DNA of 64,000 nucleotides from UTCFX2 sp963788305 (GTDB taxonomy: Bacteria; Chloroflexota; Anaerolineae; Anaerolineales; UBA4823), in contig CAWBGK010000016.1 of NCBI GenBank assembly GCA_963788305.1, positions 1 through 64,000 of the forward strand, written 5' to 3'. The notes below the pieces were generated by a model. The model worked only from the letters and a program-made list of their open reading frames with translations, ran no database searches and was not told the origin of the DNA. Every line of letters begins with the position of its first letter. Within the stretch, counting starts at the first letter, position 1. Shown here piece by piece: positions 9,554 through 19,082 of the stretch. The translations under genes were made by a program, and so were the position numbers.

Positions 9554-9612
9554 TGGAAGCGCGTTGACTCTTGCTTTACAGATAATCCTTCTAATTCAGA
9601 AAAAATAATTCT

Positions 9613-9652
9613 TTCAAGCGCTTGGTTGGTTTATTAACTCCAGGCGCTTGAA
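9613..9652. terminator. Inverted repeat between valS and the M29 peptidase
   Basis: TTCAAGCGCTTGG (9613-9625) and CCAGGCGCTTGAA (9640-9652) can form a hairpin with a 14-base loop. On the minus strand it is followed by an A/T-rich stretch including TTTTTT, so it may mainly end the M29 gene while also stopping valS. The loop is large, so strength is uncertain. Confidence 0.55.
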
Positions 9653-9686
9653 TGATTAACGAAGAGATAATTAATGTCAGAATTAG

Positions 9687-10787
9687 CTACTCAACGATAA
9701 ATTGGCCATTTTGATAAAACAATTCGCCGTCAATCCTAATCTCGCTATCTGCCATATTACAAAGCATGTCCCAATGAACGCCAGATTCGTTCTTTCCACC
9801 TACTTGCTTGAAACCTGCACCGACCGCTAAGTGGATTGTCCCGCCCAACTTTTCATCGAATAACATGTTTTTTGAAAAACGGGGGATCGAATAGTTCGTT
9901 CCAATCCCCCATTCACCAAGGAAACGCGAACCAGGATCAGTATTTAAGACCTGGGTCAGGAAGGCATTTCCTTTAGAAGCGTTTTCACGTACGACTTTTC
10001 CATCCTCAAACCAAAGCTCCACATCTTCCACTTCTCGACCGTCGTAGATCGCAGGGTAGCCGAATCGCACCCAACCATTCACGGATTCTTCGACCGGGGA
10101 AGTAAAAATTTCACCGTCCGGGAAATTCTGCTTACCGCTCGACCCATGGAAATCTCGACTTTTGATCGATAGAGATAAATCGATGTCTTTTCCTTTCATC
10201 GATACTTGGTCCCTGCCTGCCAGCCAGGTCATCAGCCGCTGTTGACTCGCGGACTCTTCTCTCCAGGCCATAACTGGATCAGATCGGTCGAGCTTACCCG
10301 CGGCGTAGACAAAATCCTGGTATTCCCTGAAGCTCATCTCAGCTTCCTGTGCGTTCGCCCAGGTTGGAAACACCGTATACGTCCACTTCAGCTCACCTGT
10401 TCCCATCCTTGAAATCATTGTATTAAATAGATTGCTCCTCGCCTTCCTGGCACGGCTAATTTTTACTGGATCAGCACCGGAAAGCTCTTTAGTATTGAAT
10501 TCCGCGCCTATATCCAGGATCGCCCGATAATTCTCATGGATCAATCGATCTACCGGGGAGATATAGTCAAGCTGTGCATCGCTGGCATGCTGATAAAACA
10601 AATCAAGACTGCCAGGCAAACGATACATGAAGAAGACATGGCCTCCTGCCAACATTGCCTGGCGATAAACTGCCAGGTTAAGCTCTTCAGCAAGCGGACT
10701 GGTCTTTACCGCCAGTTCCTCCCCGGGCTGCAACTCAAGCGAGTAATGAACCAATACCTCGGCCAATTTTTCTATCCGCAGATCCAT
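9687..10787 (-). CDS. M29-family aminopeptidase
   Basis: This 366-residue protein is a metal-dependent aminopeptidase of the AmpS/PepS/AmpT type. It begins with RIEKLAEVLVHYSLELQPGEELAV. The M29 metal-ligand blocks are present: NFPDGEIFTSPVEESVNG, GEWGIGTNYSI, LFDEKLGGTIHLAVG and SGVHWDMLCNM. The family removes N-terminal residues with broad specificity. Length is normal and the frame is open throughout. The start at 10787 follows GGAG. It probably helps recycle cytoplasmic peptides. Confidence 0.92.
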   Translation of the reverse strand: MDLRIEKLAEVLVHYSLELQPGEELAVKTSPLAEELNLAVYRQAMLAGGHVFFMYRLPGSLDLFYQHASDAQLDYISPVDRLIHENYRAILDIGAEFNTKELSGADPVKISRARKARSNLFNTMISRMGTGELKWTYTVFPTWANAQEAEMSFREYQDFVYAAGKLDRSDPVMAWREESASQQRLMTWLAGRDQVSMKGKDIDLSLSIKSRDFHGSSGKQNFPDGEIFTSPVEESVNGWVRFGYPAIYDGREVEDVELWFEDGKVVRENASKGNAFLTQVLNTDPGSRFLGEWGIGTNYSIPRFSKNMLFDEKLGGTIHLAVGAGFKQVGGKNESGVHWDMLCNMADSEIRIDGELFYQNGQFIVE

Positions 10788-11092
10788 AAGATTTACTCCA
10801 TATTATTGGTTTTAAATTTTATTTCAAACAATAGTCGACTTCTCAAGAAAAGCTGACTTAGACTTTGCTGAATATTAAATAATAACCAGTCCTTCACGAT
10901 TGCGCTCGTCCCAGATGATTATTCATTATCACGGAGAGACACTTATTTTACTTCCATATCTGTCAGAGTTGAGAAGGAAGAGACCAGAGCAGCAAACGAA
11001 AATGGTTAAGATTTAATTTTGTAGATCATATCAAGCCAGTTTTGAAGGTTGTTGATTAATAAGCAATACCAGCATGTATAATTACGGAGATC
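10788..11092. other. Intergenic region without a recognisable gene
   Basis: These 305 A/T-rich bases separate the divergent M29 peptidase and methyltransferase genes. I see no ORF, RNA gene, repeat or strong promoter. Promoters for both neighbours must lie here, but no hexamer pair stands out. Confidence 0.6.
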
Positions 11093-11861
11093 ATGACCAT
11101 AATCCTGGATCCTGATGGGAATGAAACAGCTGCATTGCAATCATGCATGCACGAATCACCAGAACTCAGTATTCTGGAGATCGGCTGCGGTACAGGCCGA
11201 CTGACTTTTCAGATAGCACCACGCGTACAAAAAGTGATTGCCATAGATCCAAACACCGAAAAGATCGCCGCTGCAAATAAGAATATGTCTGATGAGTATG
11301 TCGGCAAAGTGGATTTTATCAATGAAAGCCTGGAGGAATACTCATTCTCGCAATAATTTTCAATTCAAGGAAGAACTCTTTGATCTTGCAATCCTTTCAT
11401 GGTCGCTTTGATGAATCCCTTCCGAGGGCATGGTCCATGCCCTGAGGCTTGTTTGGAACATCCTCCTTCCTGGAGGAGTTTTGATTGACATCCATCCATC
11501 CGGAAAGCCGCCGATCATCCTGGCATGGGTCGATAAATCTCCGCAGATTCTCGGACAACTCAAAGAGACCGGCGATTTTATTGAGTATCTCCAGGCTTCT
11601 GAGGCGATTTCAGAGGTCGTAGGTAGTGGGCTCTTCGAACTCGAAAGCTGTTCGAGCTTCGAGTTCTCAACTTCAGCAGCTTCAATGAATGAGCTTCGAG
11701 ATTATCTACTGGAGTCTTGGTCTGACGCAGTGATTTCCCCCGAAATCGAGGCAGCCGCAGATTCAATCTACAATAGGAATTATGGAATGAAGGACTCCGA
11801 ATTTAGGCTTGAGATCAAAGAAACCATCCTGATCCAATCGTTGAAGAAATCTGCATATTGA
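11093..11861 (+). CDS. Class I SAM-dependent methyltransferase (frameshift and tandem TGA)
   Basis: The N-terminal part has a SAM-binding motif I, ILEIGCGTGRL, and motif II VIAIDPN. The frame moves by one base near 11345 and continues as FKEELFDLAILSWSL, the motif IV region. In that frame two TGA codons stand side by side at 11409-11414. The same frame then carries on as IPSEGMVHALRLVWNILLPGGVLIDI through to the stop at 11861. The conserved block on both sides shows one gene of about 255 residues. The TGA pair is not removed by a single-base correction, so this copy may be a pseudogene or carry further errors. Substrate unknown. Confidence 0.75.
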
Positions 11862-11925
11862 AAGATCCTCCCATCTCTGCGCTTTGATATAATCATCCTA
11901 CTTTTTCGTGATCAGGGAGTAATAA

Positions 11926-13433
11926 ATGGAAGAAAAACTTCAAAAATTAAAAGAAAAGTTGATCGAAGTAGATAACCTTGAAAAAGCTTCGGCAGTTCTA
12001 AACTGGGACCAATCCACCCATATGCCTCCTGGAGGAGCAAAAGCGCGCGCCAGACAATCCGCAACTCTTGCGCGAATTCGACAGGAGAAATTCACCGATC
12101 CAGCGATTGGTAAGCTTCTTGATGAACTCGAGCCTTATGCACAAAGTCAGCCGTATGACTCTGACACAGCCTGTTTGATCCGATTAACCAGGCGCCATTA
12201 TGATCAGATGACCAAAGTTCCAATAGAATTTTTAGGTAGGCTCTCAAACCATAGCAATCAAACGTTTAGCGTATGGACCGAGGCTCGCCCTGCTAACAAT
12301 TTCAAGAAAGTCCAACCATACCTGGAGAAAACGCTCGATTTAAGCCGAGAGTACGCCGATTATTTCCCGGGTTATGAACACATCATCGATCCATTAATTG
12401 GGTTTTCTGATTATGGAATGAAGGCGTCAACTATTAAGACGCTATTTGCTGAGCTGAGGCAGGAATTAGTCCCAATCGTGCAGGCAATTACCTCACAACC
12501 TCCGGCAGATGATTCATGCTTGCGGTTCCTATACCCCCACGATCAGCAGATGGCGATCAGCAAGAAAATTGCCGCCAAACTTGGATATGATTTCCAACGT
12601 GGTCGATTGGACCTGACGCACCACCCGTTTGAAACCACTTTTTCTGTCGGTGATGTACGCATAACGACCAGAGTGAAAGAGCGTCTGCTCAGCGAGTGCC
12701 TTTACAGCGTGATCCACGAAAGCGGTCACGCGATGTATGAGCAGGGTGTCCGACCAGACCTGGATGGATTACCACTGGCTGGAGGTACTTCCTCTGGCGT
12801 CCATGAGAGCCAATCTCGGCTTTGGGAGAACCTGGTCGGTCGCAGTCGATCTTTCTGCGAGTACTTCTTCCCTCAACTTCAAGAAGAATTCCCCGACCAG
12901 CTGAAAAAAGTTGGAGTGGATGAATTCTACCGTGCAATAAATAAAGTAGAACCTTCTTTGATCCGAACCGATGCGGATGAAGTTACCTACAATTTACATG
13001 TCATGCTACGCTTCGAATTTGAAATGGCAATGCTGGAAGGTAAGCTGAGCTGTTCGGGATCTCCCAGAAGCCTGGAATGAGCGCTTCAAGCAGGATTTTG
13101 GGATCACCCCACCAGACGATCGAGACGGTTGTTTACAGGATGTCCATTGGTACGCTGGAACTATCGGTGGCGCCTTCCAGGGCTATACGCTTGGCAATAT
13201 CATGAGCGCGATGTTCTACAACGCTGCCATGCAGCAGCATCCCGAAATCCTCGAACAAATTCGCGAAGGTGAATTTGGTACTTTGCGCGAATGGATGACA
13301 CGGCATATTTACCAGCATGGGAGTAAATTCACAGCCGAAGAGCTGATCGAAAGAATCACGGGTGGCCCGATTCAGAATTTCACCCTATATTCAATATCTC
13401 AAGAAGAAATACTCTGCGCTGTATCAGATTTAA
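11926..13433 (+). CDS. M32-family carboxypeptidase (Taq type; two frameshifts)
   Basis: A metallocarboxypeptidase of about 501 residues. The core has SVIHESGHAMYEQGV, with the HExxH zinc motif, and GTSSGVHESQSRLWENLVGRS. Near 13050 one extra base breaks the frame: the family sequence LSVRDLPEAWNERFKQDFGI is split there. A second extra base near 13375 separates ITGGPIQ from SPYIQYLKKKYSALYQI, which ends at TAA 13431-13433. The C-terminal block DVHWYAGTIGGAFQGYTLGN is typical of M32. Because of the second shift, the uncorrected frame runs straight into the next gene, which is not a true fusion. Confidence 0.93.
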
Positions 13434-13447
13434 CTACGGGTAATCCT

Positions 13448-14254
13448 ATGGATCAAATCATAAAGGGTTTTCGAATTGCTTACACGGAGGAAGGGAAGGG
13501 GCACACTGTTCTCTTCGTCCACGGTTACCCGCTCAGCCGTAGAATCTGGGATCCGCAGGTGCATGCACTCTCAAGTAATTACCGGGTTATTGCACCTGAC
13601 CTACCTGGTCACGGCAATTCTGAACCCGTATCCGGCCCCATATTCGATGGATTTCTTTGCAGATGTATTGAAAGATCTGTTGGATTCGATGGGCATCCAT
13701 GAGAAAGGTGGCTCTTTGTGGGCTTTCTATGGGAGGGTATGTTTCCTTTGCGTTCTTGCGAAAAATACCCAGAACGACTTAGCGGTTTAATCTTAACAGC
13801 GACGCGAGCTGCAGACGATTCCCCCCAGGGTAAACTGGCTCGTGACCAGGCTGCAGACAATGCCAGAACTCGGGGTATCGAAGCGATTGTTCATTCGATG
13901 CTTCCAAGGATGTTCGCTCCCGATACCATGGCACAGAAACCTGTACTTGTGAGTACCGTCCGAGATATTATGAGTACTACATCGTTGAACGGTGTGCTTG
14001 GTGATCTTGCTGCCCTAAAATCCAGGCAAGATTCAAGACCGTTGTTGGGATCAATAAAATGCCCAGTACTGGTTCTGCACGGGAGCGAAGACCAAATCGT
14101 CCCTTTGCAGGAAGCCGAAGAAATGCAGGCTGCTGTACCAAATTCGAAATTCCATCAGATCCCTGGAGCAGGACATTTGTTGAACTTGGAGCATCCTGCA
14201 CATTTCAATCAGGCATTGCAGGACTTCCTTCAAAATTTGGATTGGAAAGATTAA
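13448..14254 (+). CDS. Alpha/beta hydrolase (three frameshifts)
   Basis: Starts at ATG 13448, 14 bases after the M32 stop. It opens with TVLFVHGYPLSRRIWDPQ (the oxyanion HG motif) and VIAPDLPGHGNSE. Removing extra bases near 13637, 13708 and 13763 joins MDFFADVLKDLLDSMGI to the nucleophile elbow CGLSMGGYVSFAFLRKYPE and then to LSGLILTATRA. The acid and base follow in VLVLHGSEDQIVPL and IPGAGHLLNLEHP. The catalytic Ser-Asp-His set is complete once corrected. Likely an esterase or lipase-like enzyme of about 268 residues. The stop overlaps the start of the DinB gene by one base. Confidence 0.9.
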
Positions 14255-14742
14255 TGATGAACAGAGCTAGGCTTCTCAAAGCCATGGAACAAGGTCGCGA
14301 AGATTTCATGAAATCTCTGGATGGCTTAAGCGAGGAAGATCTGCTTGCACCAGATGTAACAGGTTTATGGTCGGTAAAAGATATCCTTTTCCATTTGACC
14401 ATGTGGGAAGCAGAGCTTGTGACACTGCTCTGGCAGGCTTTAGAGAATCAAAATCCTTCGACTGCACATACATCCGGGGAAACGCTGGACAAGACAAACG
14501 CATCCTGGACTGCTCTTGGAGCAGGTCGACCGCTCACCCAGGTATTTGAAGACTTCTACAACGTCCGCAAACAGACGATCCGTCGCCTGAATGCCTTTCG
14601 CGACCTGGATTTTGAAAATCCAACCAGATATGCTTGGTTGAGCGGGCGATCGCTCTGGGAATGGGTTGCAGAAGACACCTTCAGGCATGATGCAGAACAT
14701 GCCGCTGAAATCCGCCTCTGGCGAGAAGAAAAAGGTTATTAA
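14254..14742 (+). CDS. DinB/ClbS-like four-helix protein
   Basis: A protein of about 162 residues starting at ATG 14254 or 14257, in the overlap TAATGATG with the hydrolase stop, so translation is probably coupled. LWSVKDILFHLTMWEAELV, RKQTIRRLNAF and DTFRHDAEHAAEIRLWRE give the three-histidine-type pattern of DinB-like metal-binding bundles. Family members include thiol transferases and the colibactin-resistance protein ClbS. The exact job of this one is unknown. Open throughout. Confidence 0.8.
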   Translation: MMNRARLLKAMEQGREDFMKSLDGLSEEDLLAPDVTGLWSVKDILFHLTMWEAELVTLLWQALENQNPSTAHTSGETLDKTNASWTALGAGRPLTQVFEDFYNVRKQTIRRLNAFRDLDFENPTRYAWLSGRSLWEWVAEDTFRHDAEHAAEIRLWREEKGY

Positions 14743-14744
14743 AA

Positions 14745-14777
14745 GATAGCGGGATGGTTATGCACCGTCCCGCTATC
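14745..14777 (+). terminator. Hairpin terminator after the DinB gene
   Basis: GATAGCGGGA (14745-14754) and TCCCGCTATC (14768-14777) form a perfect 10-bp stem, extended by an inner GG/CC. No long T-run follows, so this is a weaker intrinsic terminator or a shared 3' hairpin with the convergent hsp20 gene. Confidence 0.65.
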
Positions 14778-14839
14778 ATGTCTTAAGATTAGTCGGTTAA
14801 TTCTTACTTGAAGCGGCGATTTTACCTTCAATCATCTTC

Positions 14840-15290
14840 TTAGGTTCGCCTGATTGAATTCTTATTCCGTTTCGGTCGGGTTTCTTCAGATTTTGGCAGA
14901 TGAAGTGTGAGAATCCCCGCATTATATCGAGCCTCGATCTTATCTGCTTTCACTGAAGAGGGCAAAGATATCGACCGGCTGAAGGTCCCAAAACGCCGTT
15001 CCCGCAAATGATAACGCTGCTCATCAATGTCTTCCTCTTTTCGAATCTCACCTTTTATAGTGACGACATTCGAATCAAAGGTGACATTCAAATCATCCGG
15101 ATTGATCCCTGGCAAAGAGGCTTTCACCAGATATTCATCATCGGTCTCAGCAACATCGAGAGCGAGGTCCCAGCCTGTGGAAAGCAAACTGGTACGCTCA
15201 GACTCCTCGAAATGGGTTGAAGAATCGGTCCATCATGGTCCGCATGGACTCCATCTGACCAAAAGGATCCCAACGGGTTAGATTTGACAT
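14840..15290 (-). CDS. Hsp20/alpha-crystallin small heat-shock protein (one frameshift)
   Basis: The true start is ATG at 15290, after a perfect AGGAGGT. The N-terminus MSNLTRWDPFGQMESMRT leads to MMDRFFNPF. An extra base near 15209 then shifts the frame. The rest continues ESERTSLLSTGWDLALDVAE and the alpha-crystallin domain, with DDEYLVKASLPGI, GEIRKEE, GTFSRSISLPSSV and AGILTLHLPK. The corrected length is about 150 residues. These ATP-independent chaperones bind unfolding proteins. No CIRCE element was found upstream. Confidence 0.9.
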
Positions 15291-15378
15291 GGTTGTACCT
15301 CCTTTAAATTAGTATATCTAGATCTGTCAATCGCAATTCTGAAAACTTTAATTATTTTCGAAATGCAACTTAAAGGTA

Positions 15379-16249
15379 TCAAAGCTTTGTAAGATTACAA
15401 TTTGAATTTTGTATGAAAAATGTCAGAAACCTGACTGGATAATTGTGCCAATTCTGCTCTCCAAGCAGGGAACGCTCGACCAGTCCAGGCTCATCTCCTG
15501 AAAAGATTGAGATCTTTAAGTCGGGCAATCGACTGACAATCTCAATGCTTTTCTTCACCTTGCTCGCCATTCCCCCGGTGACATCCGTGGCTGAAGAGCC
15601 TGTAATCAAATAACTCGAAGCGTTAAGATCGTTCGGTGTTATGGTCTCGATCCATTCGGTACAATTGGGAAAGTCTCGCCAGACTCCCGGTTCGATCCCA
15701 GCAAGCAGAATACGCTTTGGCTGCAGGACTGACGCCATGTGCATAAAAAGGTCTTCTGTGGAAAAGATCGTGCCACCGCGCTCCAGATCAAAAACCACAT
15801 CACCATAAACAACCGGCAGCAGCCCTGCTTGAATCGCTAATTGGATAGGCATCAAATCCCACCGCTCTACTTCTCTATCTCGAGCGACGACCGTTCCAGA
15901 CGGCGGGAAGGAAATTCCAGGAAGACCCGTCTCTTCAAGGACATCCAGCACCAGACGGTTTAATAGGGAGGCTTCGCGCCACACTTCGATAAATCCACAG
16001 CCATTCAGAAGGACTTTTTACACCCTGATGAGTGCCATACTTTTCAGCCGGAATATGCCCAAAAGATCCTGAGCCGTGTCCTAACACGAGCTGTAAATCC
16101 GGTCTGATATTACGAGCCGCGGCAATCTCACGGGCAAGGCGGCGAATCACATCCATCCGAGGCGTATGCGGTCGTTTTTTATCGGTTATCAGGGAACCTC
16201 CCAGCTTGAGGAAGACCAACTCCCTGGATGCGGCAGTGGAGCCAAGCAT
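15379..16249 (-). CDS. Isopentenyl phosphate kinase (one frameshift)
   Basis: IPK phosphorylates isopentenyl phosphate to IPP in the alternative mevalonate pathway. It shows the amino-acid-kinase-fold start VFLKLGGSLITDKK, the diagnostic GHGSGSFGHIPAEKYG containing the substrate-binding histidine, GDVVFDLERGGTIFSTEDLF and the C-terminal SATDVTGGMASKVKKSI. The frame changes near 16005, between GVKSPS and NGCGFIEVWREASLLNR. The start is ATG 16249, next to the mevalonate kinase stop (16252), or TTG 16255 overlapping it. The corrected protein has about 290 residues. It is the last gene of the UbiA-MVK-IPK run. Confidence 0.88.
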
Positions 16250-16251
16250 GG

Positions 16252-17210
16252 TCAATTGCCCCCCGAATTACGAATAGTGGTCGCAATCGTGCGGACAGCG
16301 CCTGCTCCGACCAATGCCTGGATGATTTTTTCCTCATTATCTGCTTCAACCAGAGCGATCATATTCCCGCCGCGCCCTCCTCCAGAGAGTTTGGCGCCGA
16401 GTGCTCCGGCATTTCGAGCTGCTGCGACAAGGAGATCCAGCTCTGGAGAAGAAACTCCCGCCTCGCAGAGCAGAGCGTGGTTCTCATTAAACAATTGACC
16501 TAACTTCCATGGGTAACCTGATTCAATCAGCTCCCGAGCTTGCTTGGCAACCGAACCAACCTGATCAAAGAGCTTCTCCAGTTCGAGACCTGTCTGTCAG
16601 CCAGAGCTGACGCAAATCTCCAACAACCGCTCCGGTCGAGCTCCGGACGCCAGTATCGCCAATCACAATTCTGAATGGGACTGGCAGTCTGCAGCACCTC
16701 AATCGGCTGATCTCGAACGTAATATACTGGAAGTTTATGAGCAATCACCGAATTGTCAATCCCTGACGGTGTCCCGTGATGCAGCCTGTCCACTTCAAAC
16801 GCCAGGTCGGATACTTTCTCGTCCGAGAGTGGGCAGCCGTGGAAAGCAGAAAAGGCGCGGATCAGCGCTACCGAGACTGCCGAGCCTGATCCCAATCCTG
16901 CAGCGATGGGAATGGATGATGTTATCCGGACAGAACAGGCTGGAGCGCGGGTGAGCCCAATTGCCGCTTGCGTTAAACGCAGTGCAGTGGCCAGCGGGTG
17001 CTCTGCAGGCAGGTCATCCAGGCTAGCTTCCAAATCGATATCCGGTGCAATTAATTTCACAACTCCCGAGGCAAACAAAGGTTCCGCTATGACAACTGCG
17101 CGCGCCCGCACCTCGCTGACCGGAACGGCAATAGCTGGCTTACCGAAAACGACAGCATGTTCTCCAAACATGATAATTTTTCCGGGTGCGCTGGCACTGA
17201 CAGCAGGCAT
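16252..17210 (-). CDS. mvk: Mevalonate kinase (two frameshifts)
   Basis: A GHMP kinase that converts mevalonate to 5-phosphomevalonate. ASAPGKIIMFGEHAVVFGKPAIA is the GHMP start (first residues after Met). PIAAGLGSGSAVSVAL is the phosphate-binding loop and RLHHGTPSGIDN the mevalonate-kinase-specific block. After extra bases near 16669 and 16585 the frames rejoin as IVIGDTGVRSSTGAVVGD, then EKLFDQVGSVAKQARELIESG, then the C-terminal GALGAKLSGGGRGGNMIAL. Corrected length is about 318 residues. It directly precedes the IPK gene; no phosphomevalonate decarboxylase is in the window. Confidence 0.92.
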
Positions 17211-17234
17211 TAGGAGAAGTCAGCTCCTCATGGA

Positions 17235-18134
17235 TCAGAAAATATAGAAGATGATCAAGATAGCGGCGCCCCAAAGCAAGATGGTTGCCTGCAGGGGTCT
17301 GTCAGAAAAAAGGATATCCTCTGGTGCGCCGCCCGAACCTTTGAACTGGATCAAGTAAAGATATCGAAAAATCCCGTATAAAACAAAAGGAATTGTTAAC
17401 ATCATCGCATGGTTGTCAGGAAGGTTTGGTGCAGAAAAAGTATACAGGCTGTAGGCTACGATTGTCGTTGCAGATACAATCATGATATATGTATCCAGAA
17501 GCAGAATCGAATACCCACCAAGCGATTTACGATGATTGTCGGCAGTGCTTTCAAGCTGTGCCATTTCAGCTCGGCGCTTTCCAAAACCCACGTACAAGGA
17601 TGCCAGGGTTGTCACCACATAGAGCCAGGGAGAAAAACGGGCAACATGGATCAGGGTGACTCCCGCACCCACCCTGATCACAAATCCCAGCGCGATCGAG
17701 AAAACGTCAATGATGGGAATCTGCTTCAACCATTTCGAATATGCCAGGTTAAGAAGCAAGTACATCATAGAGACGACAAAAAAAGCAGGACTCAGCAAGT
17801 ACGCAAGCGGAAAAAGGATCAGCAGCAAGAAGATAATTACTGCTTTTGCAGCTGGTATGGCTAATTCTCCAGATGCAATCGGGCGTTTGCTTTTCTGAGG
17901 GTGCTGTCGGTCCGCCTGGACATCGACAATATCATTGATCAGGTAAACTACTCCGGACAGCAAGCAGAATATCATGAAACCTAAAAAAGTCCGCAGCATC
18001 GGGATAAGGTTGTTAAATCCCAGCTGCCGGTCAAAAACCAGCGCTGCGAAGATCACGATATTCTTCGCCCACTGTTTGGGGCGCATGGCTCTGATGATGA
18101 TAGCTAACTGCTTGACCAAACGCCATAGAAACAT
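17235..18134 (-). CDS. UbiA-family polyprenyl transferase
   Basis: An integral membrane prenyltransferase of about 299 residues with eight or nine helices. The first metal/diphosphate motif is NDIVDVQADRQHPQKSKRP (N-D-x2-D-x3-D). The overall look is closest to the decaprenyl-phosphate phosphoribosyltransferase branch of the UbiA family, which attaches phosphoribose to a polyprenyl phosphate for cell-envelope sugars; acceptor and donor are inferred. The frame stays open back to 18224, but MFLWRLVKQL at 18134 is the more natural start, since the divergent tlyA starts at 18215. Its place before two isoprenoid kinases fits a role in prenyl-lipid use. Confidence 0.82.
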   Translation of the reverse strand: MFLWRLVKQLAIIIRAMRPKQWAKNIVIFAALVFDRQLGFNNLIPMLRTFLGFMIFCLLSGVVYLINDIVDVQADRQHPQKSKRPIASGELAIPAAKAVIIFLLLILFPLAYLLSPAFFVVSMMYLLLNLAYSKWLKQIPIIDVFSIALGFVIRVGAGVTLIHVARFSPWLYVVTTLASLYVGFGKRRAEMAQLESTADNHRKSLGGYSILLLDTYIMIVSATTIVAYSLYTFSAPNLPDNHAMMLTIPFVLYGIFRYLYLIQFKGSGGAPEDILFSDRPLQATILLWGAAILIIFYIF

Positions 18135-18214
18135 GAAGCAATCATAGCATATTCTAAAAGAAATGAACAACCGAAGCGAGGTCCAATTGATCGTGACGGC
18201 GATGATACAATTAT

Positions 18215-19046
18215 ATGGTGTCAAAAAAGCGGCTTGATTTGATGATGGTTGAAAATGGTCTGGCTGAATCCCGCTCGTTGGCTCAACGCCTGGTCATGGC
18301 TGGCCAGGTGCGCGTCAACGGTCAAATGGCTCTGAAATCCTCCCAAATCATATCTACTGACGCTATAATCGAGCTGGAGCAGGGACCGCTATTCGTATCA
18401 CGAGGCGGTGAAAAGCTGGAAGCCGCTATCCATGGATTTAATGTTGTCATTGAAGGCCGAATTTGTGCCGATGTAGGCGCTTCAACCGGTGGATTTACAG
18501 ATTGCTTGCTTCAGCATCTGGCCAACCGTGTTTATGCAATTGATGTGGGGAAAGGAAATCCTACATTGGAAGCTTCGCCAGGATGATCGTGTTGTTGTGC
18601 TGGAAGGTACGAATGCCCGCCATCTCAAACTCCTGGCAGAACCTGTTTCGCTTGTGACAGTCGATGCTTCTTTTATTTCCCTGAAAATTCTCCTGCCGGT
18701 AATTCAAGGTTGGTTATCTAACAGCGGTTCTGCTGAGCTTCCTGACCAGGTTTTGGCACTGATCAAGCCGCAGTTTGAAGTCGGTCGCTCTGAAGCAGCC
18801 AGAGGTGATGGGGTGATTCGCGATCCTGGTGCTCATAAGAAAGTGTTGCAAGCGGTAGCAGCGTTTGCTTCCAGCCTTGGATTCCATGTATGCGGATTGA
18901 TCCGCTCCCCCCTGATTGGTCCAAAGGGCAACACGGAATTCCTGATCAACCTGCACAATCTTGCTGGGACTGACCCATCACCGGATTTTGAGACTGCGGA
19001 TCAAATGATTGACAGACTATTTCCTGAAACAACTGAGATCTTGTAA
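18215..19046 (+). CDS. tlyA: TlyA-family rRNA 2'-O-methyltransferase (one frameshift)
   Basis: TlyA methylates 2'-OH groups of 16S and 23S rRNA cytidines. The S4 RNA-binding domain (RLDLMMVENGLAESRSLAQR...VRVNGQ) occupies the first 60 residues. The FtsJ/RrmJ-type domain follows with VSRGGEKLEAAI, ADVGASTGGFTDCLLQ, YAIDVGKG, VTVDASFISL and ALIKPQFEVGR. An extra A near 18557 splits GKG from ILHWKLRQDDRVVVLEGTNAR. The start ATG at 18215 has no clear ribosome site. Corrected length is about 277 residues, which is normal. Confidence 0.92.
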
Positions 19047-19082
19047 AGCTGTTTGAACCTGATTTAAAGGAATAAACTAAAT

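Noticed and set aside
11400..11420. Selenocysteine or TGA reassignment in the methyltransferase
   Set aside because: No SECIS-like structure is evident, and TGA is used as an ordinary stop in many intact genes here. Error or decay is simpler.
13202..13702. An apparent fusion of a carboxypeptidase end to an alpha/beta hydrolase start
   Set aside because: A second single-base shift near 13375 explains it. Correcting it restores the normal M32 C-terminus and a stop at 13433, with a separate hydrolase start at 13448.
15290..15345. A TTGACA-based promoter for hsp20
   Set aside because: TTGACA and TATACT are only 8 bases apart on the minus strand, so they cannot form one promoter. Other pairings are weak.
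17409..17864. A 151-residue + strand frame inside the UbiA gene
   Set aside because: It is Lys/Arg/Gln-rich with no motif, and is antisense to an intact membrane enzyme.
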